A stretch of 64,000 bases of DNA. Source: CBDCVO01 sp965223085. GTDB taxonomy: Bacteria; Pseudomonadota; Gammaproteobacteria; Ga0077536. Made by a program: the position numbers and the translations under genes. Below are positions 1-9,161 of this stretch, one piece after another. The stretch lies in NCBI GenBank assembly GCA_965223085.1, contig OZ244981.1:1984001-2048000 (forward strand). Direction: 5' to 3'. The number at the start of each line of letters is the position of its first letter. The first letter of the stretch is position 1. The notes under the pieces were generated by a model, which saw only the letters and a program-made list of their open reading frames with translations, did no database searches and was not told where the DNA came from.

Positions 1-189
1 GCCGCGGCAGGTCGCGATCCGGACGCACTTAAATTTATCATGTTCGCGCGCGATGGTATGTACCGCGACAGGGCATCGCTCGAAGAGGCGGCGGCTGCCG
101 GCGCCACGACCTCTATAATTTGGTTAAGGGGAACTGACGAGCAAGAAACGCTAGCTCATCTCGAAGAATTGGCCGCGACGCTGTTCTGA
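1..189 (+). CDS. Luciferase-like (LLM class) flavin-dependent oxidoreductase, C-terminal fragment
   Basis: The window opens inside a reading frame of 62 codons ending in TGA at 187-189. The visible tail has a helix rich in Asp/Ala, then an FARDGMYRD-like strand, a Glu-rich helix and a closing strand with IIWLRG followed by a Glu/Leu helix. This resembles the last beta-alpha unit of bacterial-luciferase-type (F420/FMN TIM-barrel) oxidoreductases. The start and catalytic half lie outside the window, so substrate and cofactor cannot be judged. A T-rich stretch follows the stop, and an IS4-type element begins about 50 bp further on. The family call rests on general resemblance of a short fragment and is moderate. 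Confidence 0.5.
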   Translation, partial: AAAGRDPDALKFIMFARDGMYRDRASLEEAAAAGATTSIIWLRGTDEQETLAHLEELAATLF

Positions 190-269
190 TTTTTAGTAAC
201 GGGGACGCAGGGATTCGCATGGAGGGGTCATGGAGCCTGGGGTCAGGTCCTGTGGGATCCCCACAAGTT

Positions 270-1462
270 TCACGATGCGAACCCGTAGCTAGCAAGCATT
301 TGAATCAAAGCGATGGCGTCGTAAAATTGTGCCACACGGTATCTAAATTTGCGTTGCAAACACTGCCACCCGATTGTGAATGTCGACAGCACTGAACGAT
401 GACGAATGCTATTGGCTTGGTAGGAGTGATGTTGGTCTGCTCGTTTCGCGATGATACCCAGTATCCATAGGGCAAGCATCGCGACCGCTGAGATTAGCAA
501 AGCGATGTTCAGGCGCTGCCGGTCAAAGCTACGGCAATGGCGCAAGCTAAACCCATTGCGCGTGTTCTTCAGGTCACGAAAGGCTTCTTCAATCTGCATT
601 CGCGTTCGATAGATCCCAATAATTTGCTTTGGCGAGTAACTTTCCGGGGGAAGTGAGCTGAGGAGTAACCAGGGCTCACGTTCACGTTTCGCGTGTTTCA
701 AGTTCACTGAGTTTTCACGCTTTTTCCCACGCAAATTTTTGCTCTTTCGCTGTTTTCTTGGCCCTCGATATAGATAGAAGTGGCCAGCCACCGGGTTCGA
801 TTTCGCCAGCAGCCCTGAGAACAAGTAACGCGCGACACGCGTGGCCTTGCTATAGTAGTTTTTCACCGCAAACCATTCATTTTGCCCTGCTTCGAGACAA
901 TAGGTGTTGTTGCGAACTCGTCCCACAAAATCCCAACCCGTGTGGCGGATGAGCTCAAACCACGGGTTACGAAATCCGGCGTCCGTGACGATGATCGCTC
1001 GACAGTCATCAGGCAATAGTCGCCTGAGCGTACGCACAAAATCACGATGCGCTTTGACGCTCGAATATTCCTTTTCTGTGTACGTGCTTTCCCATATCAC
1101 TAACGCTCTACCACCAACCGCAATCGATGCGCGTAAAAAATGATACTCCCCACAGCGCGTCAAGCCCGACCAGTCAACGATGGTCACTGGCCGTCGCGCG
1201 TGCCGACGAGTAGCCGCGTCATTACCTGATAATACTGTTCGCGCTTGTGATGCAAGCACGCATTGCCAAACAACCGACCTATCCGCTTGATCACGTACTT
1301 TACCGCGACCCTTGAACGAAAATGACGCCCCAGCCCGGCAATCGATAGATGCCTGCATTCGCACAACGTGTTCGCCGCTCCAAACAACGTGCGGTGTAAC
1401 CGTTTATCGATCCCAATGGACTTGTGCGCAAAGACCTTATTTAATAGTCTCTCGAAGTGCAT
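270..1462 (-). pseudogene. IS4-family transposase, frameshifted
   Basis: DDE transposase resembling the IS10 enzyme. The N-terminal part (start chosen at 1462, after a GGGAG) carries the LGRHFRSR…KRIGRLFGN segment typical of IS10-like proteins. It runs in one frame to about 1190. The rest, from TIVDWSGL onward, continues in another frame to 270. Catalytic positions are visible: Asp in VDWS, Asp in TDAGF, and the Y-2-R-3-E-6-K signature around YRTRMQIEEAFRDLK. IS10-type transposases are normally made from one open frame, so the shift at about 1190 should abolish activity. Both halves otherwise read cleanly, which suggests a recent single indel. The gene ends near the IS left end. Confidence 0.85.
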
Positions 1463-1598
1463 CGTCGGGTCTCCCTTGATAATTTCTTTGGTCGGAAATA
1501 ACAAGGAGATCATGTCTCACGGTGCACTTCAATCTCTTTTTTCTCTATCGCTTTGTTTTCTCTCCACTTAATATGGGGGGCCTTCAGCGTCCTTCAGG

Positions 1599-1649
1599 GT
1601 CAGGTCTTGCCTTTTGATCTCCTTCAAGATCGTAGAGGCAAGACCTGAC
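1599..1649. repeat. Perfect 13-bp inverted repeat at the IS4 right end
   Basis: GTCAGGTCTTGCC at 1599-1611 is the exact reverse complement of 1637-1649, with a 25-nt loop. The arm repeats the IS4 terminal motif, so the hairpin probably reflects a duplicated and inverted IS end rather than a terminator. There is no downstream T-run in either direction. Confidence 0.7.
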
Positions 1650-1650
1650 A

Positions 1651-1690
1651 CCTTCGCATTCCTTCGCATTCCTTCGCATTCCTTCGCATT
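1651..1690. repeat. Four tandem copies of a 10-bp unit
   Basis: CCTTCGCATT is repeated four times head to tail without error, directly abutting the hairpin arm at the IS right end. It looks like a slippage-type microrepeat. It has no spacers and no CRISPR character. Confidence 0.9.
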
Positions 1691-1771
1691 CGTTGATCTC
1701 TCTGTGAGTTGATGAGCCGCGCGATGCGCGGCTGCGGCTCCAAAATCCTCAAACTCGTATGCCGGCAGCCA

Positions 1772-2110
1772 TCATTTGTACTCGACGAGGACTTCTCGAT
1801 ACGTAGAAGGGCCAACATTACGGGCTTTATGCCGGGCCGGAATGCGCATGCCTTTCCCTGGTTCGGACAGAACCTCGAGTTCGCCATTGTCTAACTTGAG
1901 CGAAAACACTGCTCCCGTAGGCACCTCGATAAGACCGAGGTCGTTGTTGTTCTCATCGAAGGCCTGCAAGGTCGTGCCCTCAACCGCATACCACATATAG
2001 TCGTGCTCATGCGTATGCACTTCGGTCTCTGCGCCCGGCGCAAGTTCGAAATTCCACACCGTCACCTTGTCGTTCTCAAAAACTTTTTCTGTTCCGAGTT
2101 TTCCAGCCAT
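1772..2110 (-). CDS. Small single-domain cupin protein
   Basis: A 112-residue protein that forms one cupin barrel. Motif 1 is visible as the HTHEHDYMWYAVEG segment (metal-ligand His-x-His and Glu, residues about 32-46), and motif 2 as the PTGAVFSL…GKGMRIPARHKARNVGP region near residues 64-100, with a His late in the barrel. Such short cupins bind a divalent metal and include uncharacterised enzymes and sensors, so no substrate can be assigned. The start is ATG at 2110, preceded by a GGAGG-like stretch. It stands alone, between the IS4 remnant and a 570-bp gap. Confidence 0.75.
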   Translation of the reverse strand: MAGKLGTEKVFENDKVTVWNFELAPGAETEVHTHEHDYMWYAVEGTTLQAFDENNNDLGLIEVPTGAVFSLKLDNGELEVLSEPGKGMRIPARHKARNVGPSTYREVLVEYK

Positions 2111-2680
2111 CTCATTTCCTCCAAAAGATAGAGTTGTCTCAACGTACGGCCGCGATACTACTTTTGCGGTGAATCGTGCACGTTGATCCAGTTTACTGGC
2201 GCGCTCCCATCTGCACGGTAGTTTTCTCCTACGCCCGGCAGATTACTAGTGTAGGACGGGTGAAGGCAAAATGGAGCGCGATTGTTCATGCGTACTAAAT
2301 ATCGTCTCATCAGCGTTCAAAGAACGCTCGGCGAAGTATCGCAAACTAAGCACGGACTGTATAATTGACATTATGTATGGGTGAATATCGATAACGTGCA
2401 TAGACGGAATGCGGCTCGTTCGCTACCGCGGCGCCGGCTCGATCAGTTGCCCCTGCGCTTGAGCTTCGTCCTCAGCGTCGCTACGGCGACGATTCGCACG
2501 CCAGCCCGGCGCCCGGATAAATCTGCCCGACGCCAGCCACCGTGAATGTACGCGTAGTGGGCGGCACGCAATGCATTATAAATGCGGGCATGAAAAGCAC
2601 TGAGACGGTGAATTGCTCAAGCGGGAAATTGTGCTGATAAGTTAGCGAGTATCCCGCTTGGTTTCATCGAGCTGCGAGCG
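2111..2680. other. 570-bp gap without a recognisable gene
   Basis: No frame with coding character was found. The stretch separates the cupin start from the 3' end of the PQQ dehydrogenase gene and contains several GC-rich short repeats (for example around 2430-2530). It may hold the cupin promoter, but no convincing box pair was seen. Confidence 0.5.
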
Positions 2681-4774
2681 TCACTTTGCGGCGCGTTGAT
2701 TAGTCGCCGCTCGCCGCGCCATTTGGCGCACGTAGTGTGTCAGGGCCTGCAAATCGCGATCGCTGAGATCACGGAAGTGCGGCATGCCGCGGTCAATTCT
2801 GGCGCCATTGACGACGACATCGCGGAACGCCTCAAGTGATAACAAAAGCGGTGACTCCCGCAAATCTGGCGCCATGCCACCGGCGATGGCGCCGCCGCCG
2901 TGACACATGAAGCACGATTTCGCGTAAAGGTCGAGTCCCGTTTTCGCGAGTTCTGCGTCGATGGTGAAGTCGACGGGGTCAAGCGGCTGGGCAAAAGTCG
3001 GTGGCGGTGAAGGCGGCACCGACGCTTTACCGTCCAGGGCAAAGGTGTATAGACGGCGCGGGTGCATCCCGTACTTCCAACCATGCTGTGCCGCCTGCTC
3101 ACCGAGAATGACGCCGGCGCCACCCCAACCGACCAGCAGCGAGACGTATTGCTTGCCAGCCACTGTATAAGTCACCGGCGGCGAGGAAATGCCGAGCCCG
3201 AGATCGATGTCCCATAATGGCTTGCCGGAGGTGGCATCATAAGCGACAAACACGCCGTCCGCACGACCTTGGAAAACCAGATTGCCTGCCGTTGTCATGG
3301 TGCCGGCGTTCCACGCCCGCGGCTGTTCACGCTGCCAAACTTTCGCGTGCTTGATCGGATCCCAGGCAAGCAGAAAGGCGTCGCCGAAATCGGCCGGCAC
3401 ACTGTCGCTGCCAAACTCGACACCGGTATCAACGAACAGATTCGGAGACTTCCATACTTCGAAGTTGATGCCATTGTCTTTCCACATGCCAGGCATTTCG
3501 ATCATCGGAATGTAGACCAGCCGCGTTTGCGGGTTATAGGACATGGCGTGCCAGTTGTGCGCGCCGACGGGACTTGGCCAGACCAATTCCTCGCCATCTT
3601 CGTAGCGCGCACCCGCGATCTCGACCGGTCGCCCGGTTTTGAGATCGACGTGCGACGCCCAGGTCACTTTGGCGATTTTCTGCGCCGACAACAGTTCGCC
3701 GTTAGCACGATTGATGACGTAGAAAAAGCCATTCTTCGGCGCGTGTAACAGTGCCTTGATGGTCTGTTCTCCGACGTTCAAATCCGCGAGCACGATGTCC
3801 ATGTTGGAGTTGTAGTCCCAGGTTTCACCCGGCACGGTCTGGTAGTGCCATTTGTATTCACCGGTATCGGGATCGAGCGCGACGATGGAACACAGAAAAA
3901 GATTATCGCCACCGCCGGGCGAGCGGATCTTCCGATTCCAAGGCGAGCCGTTGCCGGTACCGATCAGTACCTGGTCGAATTCCGGATCGTAAGTAAAGCC
4001 GTGCCAAGCATTACCGCCGCCACCAAACTTCCACCATTCCCCTGTCCAGGTCTTGGCCGCCATTTCCATTGCCGCGTTTTCAAATCCGTCGGCGGGATTG
4101 CCGGGCACTATCCAGAAACGCCAGATCTGCGCGCCGCTGTCGGCATCGTAGGCGGTGACATAACCGCGGGCGGCACTGATCTCGGTGCCGCCGTTACCGA
4201 TCAGTACCTTGCCTTTAAACACCTTCGGGGCACCAGTAATGTAGTAAGCACGGCGTGGATCTACCGTCATCACCTCCCACACTTTCTCGCCGGTGTGGCG
4301 ATTGAGACCGATCAGTCGGCCATCGATGGTGGAAATAATAAGTTTGTCCTTCCACACCGCTGGGCCTTTGTTCTGATCCCACATGATGCGCAGCCGATCG
4401 CCTGCATGCTTGATAGACTTCGGATCGTACTCCCAGAGAATTTTGCCGCTACGCGCGTCAACCGCGCGGGCCACGGAATAGCTACCGGTAAAGTAAATCA
4501 CGCCATCGACGACGAGTGGGGTCGCGACCAAGGCGCGATCGCCGGGCAACTCGGTAACCCATTCAACGCCGAGCTGCGCGACCGTCCTGACATTGATCTG
4601 ATCGAGCGGACTGAAACGTTGCTCCGAGTAATTGCGCCCAAAGGCCGGCCAGTTGCTGCCATCTCCCAGCGCGCTCAGCGTCGCGTCGTCAACGACAGTG
4701 CCTTTGGCGAGCGCGCTGTTGGCGGCGATCAGCGATAACGTGAGATAAGTCGCACGAAGTTTTCCGAAGGTCAT
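2681..4774 (-). CDS. PQQ-dependent dehydrogenase with C-terminal cytochrome c domain
   Basis: A 697-residue periplasmic quinohaemoprotein dehydrogenase that would oxidise an alcohol and pass electrons from PQQ to haem c. An N-terminal signal peptide ends around SALA (residue 23). A beta-propeller follows, with repeated W-motif blades (for example DARSGKILWEY, DADSGAQIWRF, DATSGKPLWDI). The likely catalytic Asp is in WDYNS near the propeller centre. The C-terminal haem site is CFMCH at about residue 630, with Met candidates behind it. The adjacent-cysteine pair usual in alcohol and methanol dehydrogenases is not seen at the expected place (SIKHAGDRLRIMW region). The residue two after the WDY Asp is Asn, unlike lanthanide-type enzymes. 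The gene stands 5' to 3' alone, downstream of the BVMO gene on the same strand. Confidence 0.88.
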   Translation of the reverse strand: MTFGKLRATYLTLSLIAANSALAKGTVVDDATLSALGDGSNWPAFGRNYSEQRFSPLDQINVRTVAQLGVEWVTELPGDRALVATPLVVDGVIYFTGSYSVARAVDARSGKILWEYDPKSIKHAGDRLRIMWDQNKGPAVWKDKLIISTIDGRLIGLNRHTGEKVWEVMTVDPRRAYYITGAPKVFKGKVLIGNGGTEISAARGYVTAYDADSGAQIWRFWIVPGNPADGFENAAMEMAAKTWTGEWWKFGGGGNAWHGFTYDPEFDQVLIGTGNGSPWNRKIRSPGGGDNLFLCSIVALDPDTGEYKWHYQTVPGETWDYNSNMDIVLADLNVGEQTIKALLHAPKNGFFYVINRANGELLSAQKIAKVTWASHVDLKTGRPVEIAGARYEDGEELVWPSPVGAHNWHAMSYNPQTRLVYIPMIEMPGMWKDNGINFEVWKSPNLFVDTGVEFGSDSVPADFGDAFLLAWDPIKHAKVWQREQPRAWNAGTMTTAGNLVFQGRADGVFVAYDATSGKPLWDIDLGLGISSPPVTYTVAGKQYVSLLVGWGGAGVILGEQAAQHGWKYGMHPRRLYTFALDGKASVPPSPPPTFAQPLDPVDFTIDAELAKTGLDLYAKSCFMCHGGGAIAGGMAPDLRESPLLLSLEAFRDVVVNGARIDRGMPHFRDLSDRDLQALTHYVRQMARRAATNQRAAK

Positions 4775-4927
4775 AGCATCCGTCTCAGGTGTTAGTGGGC
4801 ACAGGGGTATTATCCCGACGCCCGCCGGCGGTGTTGCGGCGGATCCAATGTGGCGGTTTGCATGAGAACTGTCCCTGGATTCGTCAAGTGAGCGCGATGG
4901 TGCGTCTCGTGCCGCTTTGTTGTTAGC

Positions 4928-6577
4928 TTATGAAAAGTCGATCCCCGGGTAGTCGTTTGCCGCGGCATTCTTTAAGCGCTTCGCATATTCAACCCCGCCG
5001 GCCGCAAAGATCGTATAACGCATATTGCCGTACTCATGGCCTTCGATGTTGGAGTTATATCCCGTGAACCAGCTTCGCGCTTTGTTGATAAGCAAGCCCT
5101 GGTAGCTCGTCTTGACGTCTTCAAACCAGGCGCGTTGCGCGTCTTCCCTGGCATCGAAGCGCGTATAGCCGTTATCCCACATGTGCTGGAGCAGCGGCAT
5201 AATCCAATCGACGGCCACCTCCGAGCCGCGCGGAAAGTTGGCCGCCGCGATTTGCGGCCCGCCCAGCATCGCCATGTTCGGGAATCCGCTGATAAGCATG
5301 CCGAGATAGGTTATCGGCCCGTCGGCCCATTGATCGCGGAGTTTCTTCCCACCGATTCCGCGAATATCGATGTGATCATAGGCGCCGGTAAACGCGTCGA
5401 ACCCGGTTGCGTAAATAATGACGTCGAAGTCGAATTCGCGCGCCGAGGTGCGTAACCCGGTCGCGGTAATTCGCTCGATGGGCGTTGCTTGTGAATCGAC
5501 GAGTTCGACGTTGTCGCGGTTATAAGCCTCGAAGTAATTCGTCTCTAGTGGCAGCCGTTGGACCCCAAAGCCATGGTCCTTCGGGATCAGCTTTTCCGCG
5601 ACCTCCGGGTCGTTCACACGCTCGCGAATGCGATCGGCGATGTAATCTGACAGTTCGGCGTTCGCTTGTTCGTCCATGAAGATTTCGGGGAAATTAGCCA
5701 ACCAGATACCGAAACCGGGTTCGTCATAGAGACGGTCCCAAAACTCGCGGCGTTTTTCCGGTGGAACGTCGTAGAAACTTCTCGAGTCCGGTACGTGTTC
5801 GAACGCACCAGGTGATTGTGCGCAGGCCGCGAATATTTCGTCATAGCGCTTGCGGATGGCCGCCATCTCTTGTCCTTTGATGGGGCCGTTGTTGAGCGGT
5901 GCTGCCCAGTTCGCGCGCCGCTGAAACACCGTCAAGTGGCCCGCCTCCTCCGCGATCACCGGGATGATCTGAATCGCTGTGGCCCCCGTGCCGATGATGC
6001 CAACCCGCTTACCAGCGAGATCCAAACGCTCGTGAGGCCAGTTAGCCGGATGAAACGAAATCCCCTTGAAATCATCGATCCCCTCGATTTTCGGCAGGGT
6101 TGGAATTGATAGCGGACCGAGCGCAGTGACGACGGCGCGCGTCGTTAGTGTGCGTCCATCGTTCAGTGTCAAGCTCCAGGTATCGGTCTCCTCGTCAAAC
6201 AGCATTGCCTCGACACGGCAGCCGAATTGCATGTGCTCGCGAAGATTCAGTTTGTCGACGACAAAGTTCAGATAACGTAAAGTTTCGTCCTGCGGTGAGA
6301 AGCGTTCCTTCCAGTACCACTCATCGAGCAATTCCTGAGAGAACGAGTAACCGTAAGTGTAGCTTTCGGAGTCGAAACGCGCGCCCGGATAGCGGTTGTT
6401 GTACCAGGTTCCTCCTAAGTCATCGTTGGTATCGAGCACCGTCGCACGCACGCCGAGATCGAGGAGTCGCTTGATCTGATAAATGCCGGAAACGCCCGCC
6501 CCTATAACGATGGCTTCGTAGTCGCGCAGTGCCGTTTGAGGCTTAGTACCGGATGATTGGGCGGTTGTTGCAGCCAT
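4928..6577 (-). CDS. Flavin-containing Baeyer-Villiger-type monooxygenase
   Basis: A 549-residue FAD- and NADPH-dependent monooxygenase of the cyclohexanone monooxygenase type, expected to insert oxygen next to a ketone. The FAD Rossmann motif GAGVSGIY lies near residue 26. The class fingerprint FxGxxxHxxxWP is present as FKGISFHPANWP at about residues 169-180, and the NADP Rossmann motif GIIGTGATA follows. The C-terminal half has the YATGFD motif. Length matches the family. A MetX-like hydrolase starts upstream (its stop is 82 bp before this ATG) and a PQQ dehydrogenase lies 150 bp downstream, all on one strand. This suggests ketone or cyclic-alcohol breakdown, although the substrate is unknown. 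Confidence 0.88.
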   Translation of the reverse strand: MAATTAQSSGTKPQTALRDYEAIVIGAGVSGIYQIKRLLDLGVRATVLDTNDDLGGTWYNNRYPGARFDSESYTYGYSFSQELLDEWYWKERFSPQDETLRYLNFVVDKLNLREHMQFGCRVEAMLFDEETDTWSLTLNDGRTLTTRAVVTALGPLSIPTLPKIEGIDDFKGISFHPANWPHERLDLAGKRVGIIGTGATAIQIIPVIAEEAGHLTVFQRRANWAAPLNNGPIKGQEMAAIRKRYDEIFAACAQSPGAFEHVPDSRSFYDVPPEKRREFWDRLYDEPGFGIWLANFPEIFMDEQANAELSDYIADRIRERVNDPEVAEKLIPKDHGFGVQRLPLETNYFEAYNRDNVELVDSQATPIERITATGLRTSAREFDFDVIIYATGFDAFTGAYDHIDIRGIGGKKLRDQWADGPITYLGMLISGFPNMAMLGGPQIAAANFPRGSEVAVDWIMPLLQHMWDNGYTRFDAREDAQRAWFEDVKTSYQGLLINKARSWFTGYNSNIEGHEYGNMRYTIFAAGGVEYAKRLKNAAANDYPGIDFS

Positions 6578-6658
6578 GATGATTTAACTCGCTATTACCT
6601 GGGTATTGTAAACGTTTTCTGTGCGCATCTCGCTTGGTGATCGGCGGGCCAGTCGCTT

Positions 6659-7702
6659 TTAGCGCGACAATATATCGCTGAAGACCGAATCGATCGCCGC
6701 TTTGTCGGCGTTGTTCATGCAAAACATGGCGAAATGCGCCCACAGCGAGTCGATCAAACGATACTCGGCACCGGCAATCATCGCGGCTTCAGCCTCGATA
6801 TCGGCAGGCGGGAAGAACATGTCGTTGCCGAATGCGACGACCACGGTTTTTGCGCTGATGCGCGCGAGCGCCATTGCCAAGTCACCACTAGTATGGCGAC
6901 TCACATCGCCGTGCCGCCACTTCCAACCCATCCAAATCAGGTTGTTCGGATCCATCGGTGCGAAATACGTTTCCCAGAATCCGCTGACGAAGGCATCGAG
7001 TGAGTCGAAATCGAGTTCACGCCAAACTTCTCGTTTATAGAACTCCGGACACAAACCCATGACCGACCAGACTTCGGCGTGACGCTTGAGCCCAACGGCG
7101 ACGTCGGCAGCATCGGCATAGAACCCATCAGCCCAGGCAGGATCTGATTTCAAGGCGTTCTCATGCGCGCGTACCCAGAGATAATCATGCGGCGTCGTCC
7201 GTGCCGTACCGGCGAACGGTGCAGCGCGTTTGACCATCTGCGGGTAGCGCACCGCCCATTCGTATGTCTGCTCGGCACCCATGGACCAACCGGTGACCAG
7301 CTGCAATTCTTCGATACCAAAATGCTCACGCACCAGACGATGCTGGGCGACTACGTCGTCGCCGATGCTTACGTTGGGAAACGCACCGCCGTTCTGCGGT
7401 GGCGGTGTGTTGCTCGGTGAGGATGAAAATCCGTTCGCGAACTGCCCGGGTAGAATGATGAAGTATTTCGAGGGATCGAGCGGCCGATCCTCGCCGATGA
7501 ATGCTTCCATCGAGGCGGAAGTGCCCGACCACATGTGCGGAAACAAGATCGCATTGTCCTTCGCGCGACTGAGTCTGCCTTGCGTTTTGTAAGCGAGTTT
7601 CGCCTGCAACAGTGTCTCACCGCTCTCGAGTGCGAAGTCGCCGAGCTCGAGATACTCGTGCGGGCCATGTTGTTTCTCGGAGTAGTAGTCGTGCGCGCTC
7701 AT
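6659..7702 (-). CDS. Homoserine acetyltransferase-like (MetX family) alpha/beta hydrolase
   Basis: A 347-residue alpha/beta-hydrolase of the MetX-like family. The nucleophile elbow is GWSMGA at about residue 142, the acid is probably the Asp of GNDMFFPP near residue 293, and the His is in SLWAHFAMF near residue 329. An oxyanion-type PHMWSG segment precedes the elbow. Canonical MetX makes O-acetyl-homoserine, but many relatives act as hydrolases or acyltransferases of unknown substrate. Next to a Baeyer-Villiger enzyme, an ester- or lactone-cleaving role is an alternative. It is the first gene of the minus-strand trio, divergent from hupS across about 380 bp. Confidence 0.75.
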   Translation of the reverse strand: MSAHDYYSEKQHGPHEYLELGDFALESGETLLQAKLAYKTQGRLSRAKDNAILFPHMWSGTSASMEAFIGEDRPLDPSKYFIILPGQFANGFSSSPSNTPPPQNGGAFPNVSIGDDVVAQHRLVREHFGIEELQLVTGWSMGAEQTYEWAVRYPQMVKRAAPFAGTARTTPHDYLWVRAHENALKSDPAWADGFYADAADVAVGLKRHAEVWSVMGLCPEFYKREVWRELDFDSLDAFVSGFWETYFAPMDPNNLIWMGWKWRHGDVSRHTSGDLAMALARISAKTVVVAFGNDMFFPPADIEAEAAMIAGAEYRLIDSLWAHFAMFCMNNADKAAIDSVFSDILSR

Positions 7703-7954
7703 GAGTTGCCCCGCTGCCTTGGTTTGATCTACGTACGGTTGCGATTTTACGACGTCCTCGGGCTCACCCGCGATGGGTATTTGCCGCAGCCCCGTGAGTG
7801 TCGGTTGCCGACCTCGCCCGCGGAGCCGCCGCTTACTAAGCGGAAATCAACTTTCCACTATTTCTTTTCTCACCATCTAATCCTTTCCACTCGATTACAA
7901 GTCTGATGTCACAAAGCGCAGCTAACGCGTTAATAAATCGAAGTTCGTTAGAAC
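7703..7954. other. Divergent intergenic region upstream of the hydrogenase locus
   Basis: About 250 bp between the MetX-like start and the hupS -24 box, with no coding frame. It should hold the enhancer for the sigma-54 activator and the promoter of the leftward genes. A small palindrome, AGTTC-N4-GAACT, at 7942-7955 touches the -24 element. Confidence 0.5.
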
Positions 7955-7970
7955 TGGCGCAGTGTTTGCT
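7955..7970 (+). promoter_or_regulatory. Sigma-54 (-24/-12) promoter of hupSL
   Basis: TGGCGCA-N4-TTGCT, with GG at 7956-7957 and GC at 7968-7969 (10 bp between). This is close to the sigma-54 consensus TGGCACG-N4-TTGCA. It lies 112 bp before the hupS start, and the locus encodes an NtrC-type activator (HoxA), as expected for sigma-54 control. Confidence 0.8.
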
Positions 7971-8081
7971 TGAGATTCTCTTAGGAGGCACTGTCGCACG
8001 TTGATCAAGGGGTAACCCGGGTATTGGTTGCGGCTGGGCTGCGCAGCAAAAAATGAAAACACCGAACAGGGGAGCGGGTTG

Positions 8082-9161
8082 ATGATCTCACAGACTTTTT
8101 ATGACGTGATGAGGCGTCAGGGCATTACGCGGCGTAGCTTCCTAAAGTTTTGCAGCCTCACCGCATCCGCATTGGGTCTCGGACCTGCTCTCGCGCCCCG
8201 GATCGCCCACGCGATGGAAACCAAACCGCGTATTCCGGTGTTGTGGTTGCACGGTTTGGAGTGTACCTGTTGCTCGGAGTCCTTCATTCGTTCGGCTCAC
8301 CCACTGGCAAAGGACGTCATCTTATCGATGTTGTCGCTGGACTATGACGACACCATCATGGCTGCCTCGGGTGTTCAGGCCGAATCGATCGTCGATGAAA
8401 TCATCGCGGATTATCCTGGTGAGTATATACTCGCCTGCGAAGGTAATCCGCCCCTCAACCAGGAAGGCATGTCTTGCATCATCGCCGGTAAGCCTTACGT
8501 GGAACAACTGCGTAAGGCGGCAAAAAATGCCAAGGCTATTATCTCCTGGGGTTCTTGCGCATCGTGGGGTTGTGTGCAAGCGGCCAAGCCAAATCCGACC
8601 AAAGCAACGCCTATTCACAAGGTTTCGGGTCTCGGCAACGCGCCCATCATTAAGGTGCCCGGCTGCCCGCCGATCGCCGAAGTTATGACGGGCGTGGTCA
8701 CCTATATTCTTACTTTTGGCAAATTGCCGACGCTAGATCGCCAGGGTCGGCCGTTGATGTTCTACAGCCAACGTATACATGACAAATGTTATCGGCGCCC
8801 GCATTTTGACGCCGGCCAGTTCGTTGAACATTTCGATGACGAAGGCGCGCGCAAAGGTTATTGCCTGTACAAAATGGGATGCAAGGGGCCCACGACCTAT
8901 AACGCTTGTTCGAGTATTCGTTGGAACGGCGGCCTGTCCTTTCCGATCCAGGCGGGACACCCCTGCATCGGTTGTTCAGAGGACGGCTTTTGGGATAAGG
9001 GCGGTTTCTACAATCGCCTCACCAGCATCGACCAATTCGGCGTGGAGGAGAACGCCGATAAAGTCGGCGGAACTGCCGCTGTCGTGGTTGGGGCCGCGGT
9101 CGCCGCGCATGCCGCCGCCAGTGTCATCAAGCGCGCGCAGCAAAAAGGAGAACAACAATAA
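8082..9161 (+). CDS. hupS: Group 1d NiFe uptake hydrogenase small subunit
   Basis: Electron-transfer subunit (359 aa) of the membrane-bound, periplasm-facing uptake hydrogenase (HoxK/HupS). The start at 8082 follows a GGGGAG and puts the Tat motif RRSFLK at residues 16-21; an upstream in-frame start would add 18 unlikely residues. The proximal-cluster signature is LECTCCSES rather than CTGCSES, and a further Cys sits in GMSCII. These are the extra cysteines of the [4Fe-3S] cluster of oxygen-tolerant enzymes. Downstream are the medial and distal cluster ligands (IHDKCYRRPHF, CLYKMGCKGP, CIGCSEDGFW). A C-terminal Ala/Val-rich membrane anchor follows. The stop overlaps the hupL start by 1 base (TAATG). 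Confidence 0.97.
   Translation: MISQTFYDVMRRQGITRRSFLKFCSLTASALGLGPALAPRIAHAMETKPRIPVLWLHGLECTCCSESFIRSAHPLAKDVILSMLSLDYDDTIMAASGVQAESIVDEIIADYPGEYILACEGNPPLNQEGMSCIIAGKPYVEQLRKAAKNAKAIISWGSCASWGCVQAAKPNPTKATPIHKVSGLGNAPIIKVPGCPPIAEVMTGVVTYILTFGKLPTLDRQGRPLMFYSQRIHDKCYRRPHFDAGQFVEHFDDEGARKGYCLYKMGCKGPTTYNACSSIRWNGGLSFPIQAGHPCIGCSEDGFWDKGGFYNRLTSIDQFGVEENADKVGGTAAVVVGAAVAAHAAASVIKRAQQKGEQQ

Larger units (their letters stand above)
239..1650 (-). mobile_element. IS4-family (IS10-like) insertion sequence, inactivated
   Basis: A transposase gene on the minus strand is flanked by related terminal motifs. GGGGTCAGGTCCTG lies at 239-252, and near the right end the same motif recurs directly (1596-1609) and inverted (1637-1650, with one C/T difference). 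The outer pair would make an imperfect terminal inverted repeat and an element of about 1.4 kb. The exact ends are uncertain because the right motif is doubled as a hairpin, and no clear target duplication was seen. Confidence 0.6.

Noticed and set aside
1651..1690. CRISPR-like tandem repeat
   Set aside because: The 10-bp units are contiguous without spacers, and there are no cas genes in the window.
3845..4738. A 297-codon plus-strand frame opposite the PQQ dehydrogenase
   Set aside because: It is antisense to a clear, motif-rich gene and its product has no recognisable domain; long shadows are common in GC-rich DNA.
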